Source of the DNA: Enoplolaimus lenunculus
Taxonomy: Eukaryota > Nematoda > Enoplea > Enoplida > Thoracostomopsidae
Length of the DNA stretch: 64,000 nt
Direction: 5' to 3'
NCBI GenBank assembly: GCA_030248215.1
Contig: JASANG010003201.1
Span: forward strand, 1-64,000
Within the stretch, counting starts at the first letter, position 1, and every line of letters begins with the position of its first letter. The notes beneath the pieces are model-generated. The model had not been told where the DNA came from. It did not search any database and worked only from the letters and a program-made list of their open reading frames with translations. Both the position numbers and the translations under genes were made by a program. Positions 21,745 to 31,500 of this stretch are shown piece by piece.

Positions 21745-23197
21745 TTACATGGTTTTTGTGATATCTCCAGTTCTACAAGTTAGCTTTCCCACTGCGCTGT
21801 ACAAATTTTTACTCGGTAATGCTTGTTTTTTATTTCTGATTGACGGTTATACAGGGTTCACGTTAAAACCATTATATATAGTTGCCATTGTGCAACCGGG
21901 GGCTAAAATATTAACTAGAACCGTAAGCTGAGGAGTTTAGCCGGGCTGGTACCGAAGTTGCGGCCAATTTAAACAATTAGAATGGTTTTGAGTTTGCTAA
22001 TATTTGGGAGATTCACGTAATACTTAGTCGCTTTTGTCTTGACAGAGTTTGAAGAAGATAGGGATAAAATAAAGTCTTAACAAAATATGGACAAAAATAA
22101 GACACAAACTGAAGCTTTCGTAACTATTTGTGGTTTTTGCATGCGCGTGAAATAATTTGGATTTTCTTGTGTTCGATTTCGTCTAAAGGAAAGTGTCCTG
22201 TTATAGCGTTACAATTTTTAAACTTAATACTAGTTTATATCTCTATCGCTGGTATATTTTCTTGGCTGTTGTTTTCCTATAAACGTCTTGGCCCACTAAT
22301 TGTTCTGCAACACAGCTCGAATTCCAACTCCCATGGATGATCTGAATTTTGCTCGAAATCATTTATCTGATATGAGTGGCATCCCTGAAATATAATAAAC
22401 GAGAATTTAAAGCAAACAACAGCTTCATTTTCACAAACGTCGCAGTGGTGATATGAATAAGGGGGGTGACTGATATTTATTTTTCTGCTCAATAGAGGGC
22501 ATCCGCTTTCGGTATTCGGTTACAGACTTTAATTTGTTTTTTAACCCACCCTCTCTTATTGGCACCTTACACTTTTTGTACCATTATCGGCTAAGGTTTA
22601 TTTTGACAGGCGTAACAGTAGCATAAGCAGGTTCTAAGCCTAAGCCTAAACTTTATCCTAAGCCTAAACCAAATCTAGTGTATAGCTTAACCTAATCTTA
22701 TATTTTCCTGTAAGAAAAAGTGAATCCGCCATAAAGTAGCACAGCTCAATTCTCTATAAAGTTAAAAACGTCAATAGCGTGTCAAAGTTTACTTGGTCTA
22801 GGAACGTTGTATGTTATCTAGATAGGGTAATTAACATTTATAGACTCTAACTAGAAATTTTTAGACTCTATCTGTTTACACGCTCTAATTAGATACATAC
22901 ACTCTCGACACTAAGACTCAAAACAGGAACCCTGCACTTTTATATCCACAGGTGCCCTTTTTATTCGGCACACCACCGTGGTAATTGTTTTTGTTTAAGT
23001 TGATGAACCTTTCAAATTTGGCTGAGGCTTTTGTCTTCCGCGCTTCAATCACGGCCGATTTTTCTACCGGTTTGTTGCCTGTTACCCTCCGTCCGTCAGT
23101 TAGTTTGAAATTTCAAAACGTTACAATATAACTTTCACTCTACAATGATTACTATTTCCGCAGGATAAAACAGAAGTTAAATTTCATTTATGAACAC
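21745..23197. other. Stretch without supported genes
   Basis: No gene is supported. Bases 22610-22700 hold CTAAGCCTAAGCC runs, a remnant of the GGCCCATGT MITE family on minus. Confidence 0.5.
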
Positions 23198-23201
23198 TTA
23201 A

Positions 23202-23957
23202 CCCCTATTCACACGTGCAAGTTTTTGCTGCGAGAACTTGCAGCTGCAACTTGCGCGAAATACTTGCAGCTGCAAGTTTTTGTAAAGAATCATAACTTTC
23301 ATTCTGAATCTTGACATGAATTTATGTGAATAATTTGCAGACCACTGCAATAAATATCAAACATAACCTGTAATCTATCAGTTTAGCCAATGAATGATAA
23401 ATGAATTCGACTTGCAGGATTATTCATTCCTACGAAGAAATTCTTCGCATATATTAATCATGAATAACTTGCAGCTGCAAGTTCTTCGAATGAATTTTTC
23501 AAAAAACTTGCAGCTGCAAGTTTCGGTTGTACGAAACATTCATGCGCAAAGAAGGTTATACTCGAAATTTCTTGACTTGAAAAAGTTTTCATCGCGATGC
23601 AATCTTTATTTAATGCTTACAAATTCAAAACTAGTCCAATTACTTTTGCCGTCGGCAGTAAAATATCAAACAAGTTAGATATTTGAATTAATTCACACTT
23701 CTTGAATAAATTTAATAAGTCTGAATTAATTCAAAAGCCGCTCAGGAACATGTCTTCTGATTGGCCAATGAAAATGCAAGTGCAAAAAGTTCGAGCGATC
23801 TGCGACGGCGTTCACACGTGCGAATTAAATTCAATCACATGAATTCTAATGAATAATTTGGAGCTGCAAGAACTTCAAATCTGCTTTTTGACTAAACTTG
23901 CACATGCAAGTTGCACGTGCAGTTTTTGCTGCAAAAACTTGCACGTGTGAATAGGGC
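23202..23957. mobile_element. TTAA-type element built of palindromes
   Basis: The ends are CCCCTATTCACACGTGCAAG and CTTGCACGTGTGAATAGGGC. TTAA (23198-23201) on the left and TTTA (23958-23961) on the right fit a TTAA target with one change, as in piggyBac-like elements. Inside, the palindrome AACTTGCAGCTGCAAGTT recurs at least four times whole or nearly so (near 23235, 23265, 23470, 23505), with partial copies near the right end. No transposase is seen. Confidence 0.75.
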
Positions 23958-24046
23958 TTTATTCACCACCGGTTGCCATGTATCGGAAGCGTTGAAAACT
24001 ATATTAATCAAAAAAGTGAACGCAGATGTTTGCTGCATTGCCTTAC

Positions 24047-24247
24047 TTCTTTCAAGAATTGAAATTCTTTCCGCAAAAGCTGATCGTTTCTTCCTTCAAA
24101 AATAGTATCAAAGTCACAAAGTTGAACGACCAAAGGATTTTCGTATGCTCGATGTAACTCCCATTCGGAATGTACAAGCCAGCTAGTTGTGCTCGGTGTG
24201 AACTCGCGTCCAGGGACAACATTTTGATCGTGTTGACCGTCGAGAAG
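24047..24247 (-). CDS. C2/MNNL-like gene, inner exon
   Basis: The acceptor is GTATGTATATTTCAG and the donor GAA|GTAAGG. The exon is 201 bp with phase 0 at both ends. It contains FTPSTTSWLVHSEWELH and VVQLCDFDTIFEGRND. Confidence 0.6.
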
Positions 24248-24726
24248 CTGAAATATACATACAAAACATTAAGATTTCGCGAATTCTTGTGGGAATGTGT
24301 GCTTATGCGAAAATATTTACTCGAAATCAGTTAATATTTGTTCAGTTTGTTTGTGAAACTAACAAATTCTATTTAATATATAAAACGTTCTCTTATAAAA
24401 GCTGCCAAAAGCCGCTTTTGTGATGTCTTATACCAGGAATATTAAGGAATATACCCATTGTATATACACCACGGTAAAACACACGAACTAACCACTCCAT
24501 TATTCGGCCCAGAAGCAGTTTTACATCGCGACCGTCCGTACAACATAATCATTAAATCACAACGGTTTTCAATCAGTCCACAACGTCCATGTGCATCCAT
24601 GGCGTCTTCGTCTTTGACTGGCCCAGCGTGAACTGCTTTGAATTTGTATTCAAAATACTCACTGTCTCCACATACTGCACCATCAACTGACGTTAAGCAT
24701 AAACACAGCAAAGCGATAAGTGATCG
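24047..24726 (-). CDS. Secreted C2/MNNL-like protein, two exons of a partial gene
   Basis: Exons 24493-24726 (78 codons) and 24047-24247 (67 codons) join in phase 0. The first opens with a hydrophobic stretch like a signal-peptide core (SLIALLCLCLTSVDGAVCG), so the ATG should lie in an upstream exon not found. Then come YFEYKFKAVHAG and a Cys-bearing strand (NRCDLMIMLYGR). The second exon has NPLVVQLCDFDTIFEG, which looks like the strand and acidic loop near the end of a C2 fold. Notch ligands start in just this way (signal peptide, then an MNNL C2 domain), but no DSL domain (CxxxYYGxxC) was found downstream. The family call is therefore tentative. It lies between MT-A and MT-B on the same strand. 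Confidence 0.5.
24493..24726 (-). CDS. C2/MNNL-like gene, signal-peptide exon
   Basis: The acceptor is GGCTACAATTACAG and the donor GTG|GTTAGT. The exon is 234 bp with phase 0 at both ends. It carries the hydrophobic core, then an AVCGDSEYFEYKF start of the mature domain with paired cysteines. Confidence 0.6.
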
Positions 24727-24823
24727 CTGTAATTGTAGCCTAAACTAGGAATATATAAAAAACATTGTGTGTAAACGCTTGGTAAATGTAACAAAAACGG
24801 AAACGAACAGTGATCAAAATATT

Positions 24824-25559
24824 GGCCCATGTATAGAACAGGTCCCTCCTAATTTCCCGGGTCATATCTCAATTTCCCAAAATCCAAATTTACCCGGAAA
24901 TATCCCAGTTTCCCAAAATCGCAATATCCCGTGTAATATTCCAATTTCCAGGTAATATCCCTATTTGTCAAACTAGCAGTATCCCCAAAACCCAATTTCC
25001 CTGGTAATATTCCAGTTTCCCAAAATCACAATTTCTCAAAATCCCAATTTCCCAAAATCCCAATTTCCCAAAATCTCGAGGGAAAAACGCTGCGCCCAAA
25101 ATCCAAGTTTTCCGGGTAATATTCCAATTTCCCAAAATAACGACCGAAAAACGCTGCACCCAAAATCCCAATTTCCCAAAATCCCTATTTCCCAAAATCT
25201 CGAGCAAAAAACGCTGCGCCAAAAATCCCAATCTTCCAAAACCCGAGCGAAAAACGTTGCGCCCAAAATCCCAAGCAAAAAGCGCTGCGCCCAAAATCCC
25301 AATTTCTCAAAGTCCCGAGCGAAAAACGCTGCGCCCAAAATCCCAATTTCCCAAAATCCCGAGCGAAAAACGCTGCGCCCAAAATCCCAATTTCTCAGGT
25401 AATATCCGAATTTCCCAAAATCCCAATTTCCCAAAATCCGGAGCGAAAAACGCTGCGCCCAAAATCCCAATTTCCCAGGTAATATCCGAATTTCCCAAAA
25501 TCTCAATTTCCCGGGTAATATCAGCGGATTTTGGGAGGGACCTCTTCAATACATGGGCC
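24824..25559. mobile_element. GGCCCATGT element with CCCAATTTCCC satellite
   Basis: The inverted ends are GGCCCATGTATAGAACAGGT and ACCTCTTCAATACATGGGCC. The 8-bp duplication AAAATATT is exact on both sides (24816-24823 and 25560-25567). The interior is tandem CCCAATTTCCCAAAAT units mixed with GAGCGAAAAACGCTGCGCCC units, which create long open frames by chance. Confidence 0.88.
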
Positions 25560-25799
25560 AAAATATTTATGGAAACCAAAACGAAAAATGGATATTGAAG
25601 CACAAAAGCTTATAAAATGTTTGGTTTTTCGTCAATACAATGGGTCAATGGCAATATTCACAGGGATTGTTGAGCGAGGTTTTGGAAGAATTTAGTCATT
25701 TTTAGTCCTAATGGAGCCAATTCAGTATACATGGAATGAAAAATGGAGTAGCTGATAAATGATTTACAAGAAATAATAAACATAAAAGTAACTTAATTT

Positions 25800-25862
25800 C
25801 CATATATATACATATATATAATATATTATATATATTATATATAATTATATATATTCATATAT
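25800..25862. repeat. TA-rich microsatellite
   Basis: Alternating ATATAT and TATATAC units over about 60 bases. Confidence 0.85.
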
Positions 25863-25869
25863 TTCAATA

Positions 25870-27755
25870 ACCGAAACTGAAACGGACACCGATTTTTACC
25901 CGATACAGAAACGAATAGCCGGTTAAACCCTGGTAACTATCAAGCAAACCAATTGTTAATAAACACAGGTGTGAAAAACTTACATTTTGCGCATTCCAGC
26001 AAAGTCGGTAAAAATAAGCATAAATATTTATATATAAATAAAATGTAAAGCGGGAACAGTTTTGCCAAGTGGAAAATATAAGCAATACAAATTAAAATTA
26101 AAAAATCGCGTGAAATCGCTATTTTAATCGCTTTCCGTGTTTCAAACAGCATCTTTCAAAACTGTTTTGTACTTTTGACACGATTCCTATTAAGACAGCT
26201 TTACCTGTAGGAAAAACTAGCAAGTATAGTAACAAATTTTTTTTCGCAGTTGCAGACCTCTGCAGTTCTTTTTTGGAAGATGTCGTTTGAAACGTGAAAA
26301 TCGTTTATGTCCGACACGATTGGTTAAACCAATGTTTTAAAGTGGAGGTTGATTTACCAACTTGCTGTTCGTTATTTTCAACAAAAAATATACCAACTTC
26401 GCATATATTACGGCATCTACTCATGCCCGTAGCCAGTTCACCTTGCTGGCTGGGCTAAAAAATTTTCAGGAGGGGCATTTAAGAGGTTTTCAGTGACTTA
26501 CAAGCAAGGTTGAAAATCTTCTGAGGGGGGGGGGGGCAAAATTTATCTAGTTTAGGTTTGCAAAATTCTATCTATTTAGTACATGGTTTGAAGGAATACT
26601 AATGATAATTTAGTATTAATGCGCATAAGAAGCATGCAATGCCACTGATAACACATGACGTATTTACATATATTTATTGACAAACATATTTTGCACACAA
26701 AACCACGAAATCATAGAACCAGTAATGCAACACAAACCAAATGATGCCTACCAATATGCGGAGACCGCTATACAAGCAATAGTTGGCGCAATATGTTGGG
26801 AGTAAAAAATTTAAAGGGACACACGCGGAGGGTTAGCTTAATTTGCCAGTCGACCAAAATTTTTATAATCGGGCCAAAAATTTCAAGTAATCAAGATATA
26901 ATGCTTCAACTTAAAGTTCGGACAAATTTTTAGCAAAAATATAAGTATTGGCACAAGCACAGTTTTCCTATAATGATTTGAACAATTGTTTATATAAACA
27001 TAGCCATTCAAAGAGTAGAGATGTTGGAAGCAAATCGTATTTTAATTTTTTCAAAATTCTTTTTTTATATATTTTAGAAGTTCTTGAAACACGCATATAT
27101 ATTTTAATCCGCTCACAGACCTCTTCGAGCCCACGTACCAGCTGGAAGAGCGAGAACGAGGGTGTCTCTGGGTTTAGTCGGGACCCTTTGATGCGTCGTT
27201 GGTATTTCTGAAAACAGTTCACTAAACTAAAGTTTTGTATTGGAATTTTAAACATCTAAAATTGCGCTGGCTTCTCGCTCGACCAATTGTGTACGTTAGC
27301 TTTTCGTTGACAACCAAGTATTGAATTCCTTAACGGATTTGATGGCCTCTTCGTTCTGGGGTTAGCTGCGAATCTCTTGTTTGACACCGCTAGAAAAAAA
27401 TCGTTTCCGGAGTATCTACGTATCGGTGCTCCTGATCTGAATATGGCACTATTGAGCTGCTAAGTGCTTTTACAGAAGGTATCTTAACTGTATACTTACG
27501 TTGAAAACAATTTAAAATGCAGTAATTAAAAATTCCGGTCTATAGTTTAGTGTCCCCGTTCAAATGTTCACAACACAAAATTTCAAATTTAAATTTCATT
27601 GGAACCATGACGGTAATGCTCAAAATTAAATAGTATCACAACAGTGGTCCACAATATAAGCTAAACTTCATTGCTAGACATTTTTAGTTCAATACAACCA
27701 ACGTGATGAAATCAAAGCCGTAACTACTGGGGCGAGGAACATCGAGGCGCCGGCT
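25870..27755. other. Stretch without supported genes
   Basis: No gene is supported. Bases 26424-26570 are one end of the family whose full copy is at 27761 (TGCCCGTAGCCAG...) and end in a run of 12 G near 26525. Confidence 0.5.
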
Positions 27756-27760
27756 GTGCA

Positions 27761-27920
27761 GGCCCGTAGCCAGCTCACCCTGCAAGACGGAGTAAAAAAT
27801 TTTCGGGAAGGGCATACAACGGGTTTTCAATGACTTACAAGCAAGACCGAAAAATTTCTAGGTCCCACAACTTTTCCAGGAAGGGGGCTAAGCCCCCCTG
27901 GCTACCCTGGGCTACGGGCC
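27761..27920. mobile_element. GGCCCGTAGCCAG MITE, 160 bp
   Basis: The ends are GGCCCGTAGCCAGCTCACC and GGCTACCCTGGGCTACGGGCC, imperfect inverses. Part-copies occur at 26424 and, more decayed, near 21460. No duplication could be set. Confidence 0.65.
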
Positions 27921-28067
27921 CGCGCCTCTCAGACTTCCTGTAGACCAAAATGTTGTCGGTATGCATTCAAATTGTTTAATGTTAGAGAAATTATCTTCGC
28001 TAAACCGCAGTAAATCTACTACAATAAGTAGCAATTATTCCCTCAATTTGAGCTATATTTAAGTGTT

Positions 28068-28507
28068 TCAATCGAAAAACGGCTGTACACGACGAAAAAC
28101 ATTGACATTTTCAACAATCCATGCATAACTTGCGTTTTGTTTCGCATATTTAGTTGCTACAACATCGCGCACTAAACCACGTTTTAACAATTCTTGATTG
28201 ACGTAAACGCCAGGTCTTGTGTTTACATGAGATCTGCCCCCCTGACCAGGATGAGCCCAACTGAGGACAACACCTTCTTCAGCGAAGCGTGCAACGTTAT
28301 CCAAATAAATTGACTCGTATTGAGCTGGAATGTGTTCGGCAACTTCCAAGCTGAGAACCCAGTCAAACACAGGAAGGCCGTACTGAGGTATACTGAGATC
28401 TAAAAATTTTACCGCTCCTTTTGACGCGTGCTCGGAAAATGGATTACCGTCATAGCTTGTATACGATTTGACGTTTCCATACCTCAAAATCATTCGTTGG
28501 TATGTTC
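28068..28507 (-). CDS. MT-A exon 3
   Basis: The acceptor TATTCACAG precedes GA, which completes the split Gly codon. The exon encodes TYQRMILRYG, FDWVLSLEVAEHIP and GQGGRSHVNTRP to a stop. Nineteen bases of its start are copied at 28781-28799. Confidence 0.87.
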
Positions 28508-31500
28508 CTGTGAATAATAAATATTTATTTTAAAATTTATGCAGTTGCATTATCAATTGGGCCCATGTTACTATAAAAGCCGTCCCAATTTCCCGGGACA
28601 GAAATATACCCGGAGTGCACACTTATGCGCTCCTGTTCACATTTGCACAGGCAGATATATTTACGTAAGATATATAATATATAATATATATACATATATA
28701 ATATATATACATATATATAATATATATGTATATATGTATGTATATATAACTGTCCCAACTGTCCCAGCTGTCCCATCTGTATCATTCGTTGGTATGTTCC
28801 TGTGAATAATAAATATTTTAAAATTTATGCAGTTGCATTATCAATTGTATGCAGCGCCTGTTGCTAGTTCAGAAACAGGTTCTCGAACAATTCAAACACA
28901 AAAGCCGCGGAGCTGAACTTCACATACATTTGAAAACTGTTAACTCGTGCATTATTCGCGATATCGCCACGACGCGAGGTCGTGTTTAGATGATTGTTCG
29001 CAAGGTTATTCATTGCATATGTATATACAACAAAGGGATTTACATATGATGTGTATATACATTGTCAGGACATCGTTTTCACCCACATAGTTTTCAGTTT
29101 GTTTAGCGAAAGAAAAAAAAAAGGGCGACTATTGATCTAAATCAACCACGGTAACCAGAACCGGAGCAAAATATCATGTGTATTTGTTCCTGGACACTAA
29201 ATGGTTTTATAGTATAGCTTAAGATTTCAAATTAGTTCACCATACCAGCTGAATAGGGCGAATGAGGAGTTATTGTAGGGATACCACTGGATCCGTGAAT
29301 CCGCAAAGTTTATAATCTTTCTAGGAAAGTCCGGGGGTCGCGAAGTTTCAGCGTGTCGGGCTCTGAACCCCTGGTTAACTTATTTTTTAAGCCGGTGCTG
29401 AGTGCTTACCTGGGGGATCCAAGTGTGTGACCCCCGGGTGTAGCATTCCGCAGGCATGAATTTTTGGTGGTTTAAAATTTTAGATCTAAGAGTCCAAGGG
29501 GAGAGCCCAGGCGGTTGAAAAGAACGGGTAAACTCAATTCGAACGTGGTTTAGATGTTTTTGGGCCCGGTACAGTCTGCTAAGCTCTACTGATGTTAATA
29601 GTTAAAGAATTCAAGCATGAACAGCCTGCACTATCGAATATAAATAACCCTTTACCTAGTGTGAAGTCATCCACCCCCCTCGAGTTCGTTTAAGTCCCGC
29701 ACCCGCTTCGGTTATTTACTTCCGGGTTTATTTTTGTTGTTGCGGTTGCTTTGTCTTATTGTTGTTACTGTTGCTGGTGTTGTTGCTTTTTCGCTCTGAA
29801 ACTTTCCGGCTCACACTTTCTTGCCGGTTTTCGGATATTTATATAAATTTGCGTATTTCGGAGAAATTTATGCAAATTTATGCAAAATAGAGAAAACCGG
29901 CGATGGATATGCCCATCCCGAACGCCGATAAGAGGAGTAGCATACCTAGACTCAGTAGCCAACTTCGATAAACTATAAGGGGTACCCGCCAAGGATGGGT
30001 GGCAAGGATTTCAATCCAGGGTAACCAACCTTATATGGGGGCTACTCCGTGGATTCGCGTTCAATCCCAGACTCGTGATGCAATAGATACTGTAAGTTTA
30101 AGTTCGCGTAAAGCGGGTACTACTGGGCCTTAAATTTTTTAACACTTAATCCTTTGTGTTCGACATGTAGTTTTTAGTGCAAGGGCAGCAAGCAGGGGAG
30201 TCCTGGTTGGCGTGAACTACTCCAGCAGTGACGGAGACAGCGGCGTGCACGAATAAAAAGAAAATGGAAAATGAGTGACAACGACGGGCAGTTATCAAGC
30301 AAGTCAGTCCGTTGAAGAAGGTGGGTCGTCCATTGTAGAAGCCGTGGTATTATCCGGCGCAGTATCCTGTTGTGAAAACGACCCGTGCAATCGGACGAGG
30401 CTGTTATGCGATAAAGTTTGTGATCTCGTTGTAACTTGTATGTTATGTTTTTGGATAATTCGGGCTAAACATTTTGTTTTAGATTGGAATAGGCGGCGAA
30501 AACTAATGATTTTATCGGTATTTTTTTCTTTTGAAAAATTAAAGACACCTAAGACGGTTCGATTTTTCATAACAACGCTAAGTTTATATTTTCACACGTT
30601 ATCTATTCTCAGTGGAGCCATTGCGGACTGTACTGGGCCTATGGAAAGTTAAGTTAGGTTTGGGGTGGCGCCGAGAAAAGGCTCACCTCTAGATAGGAAC
30701 TGCGTGTGCTCTCTCTGCGGATCTCACGTATCTGTGGTGTGCCTCGGTATCCTTTAGGCCTTGTTTTAAATTGCCAAGCAACCTCTTTATGAGGACATCA
30801 AACTTAAAGAAAAGGGGATGTAGGAACACCACTGGATCCGTGAATCCGCTAAGTTTAGAATCTTTCTAGGAAAGCTCGGGGGCCGCGAAGTTTCAGCGTG
30901 TCGGGCTCTGAACCACTGGTTAACTTATTTTTTAAGCCGGTGCTGAGTGCTTACATGGGGGATCCAAGTGTGTGACCCCCTAGTGTAGCATTCCGCAGGC
31001 ATGAATTTTGGTGGTTTAAAATTTTAGATCTAAGAGTCCAAGGGAAGAGCCCAGGCGGTTGAAAAGAACGGGTAAACTCAATTCGAACGTGGTTTAGATG
31101 TTTTTGGGCCCGGTACAGTCTGCTAAGCTCTACTGATGTTAATAGTCAAAGAATTCAAGCATGAGCAGCCTGCACTATCGAATATAAATAACCCTTTACC
31201 TAGTGTGAAATCATACATCCTCTCGGGTTCGTTTAAGTCCCGCACCCGCTTCGGTTCTTTGCTTTCGGGTTTATTTTTGTTGTTGCGGTTGCTTTGTCTT
31301 ATTGTTGTTACTGTTGCTGGTGTTGTTGCTTTTTCGTTCTGAAACTTTCCGGCTCACACTTTCTTGCCGGTTTTCGGATATTTATATAAATTTGCATATT
31401 TCGGAGAAATTTATGCAAATTTATGCAAAATAGAGAAAGCCGAAATATAAACTATATAAACGGCTACACATTCGTCTTTTTAGGCATTCAGTCTGTTGTT

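Noticed and set aside
24968-25603. Overlapping ORFs of 98-156 codons with GILGNWDFG-like repeats
   Set aside because: They are translations of the CCCAATTTCCC satellite inside a transposon with an exact target duplication.
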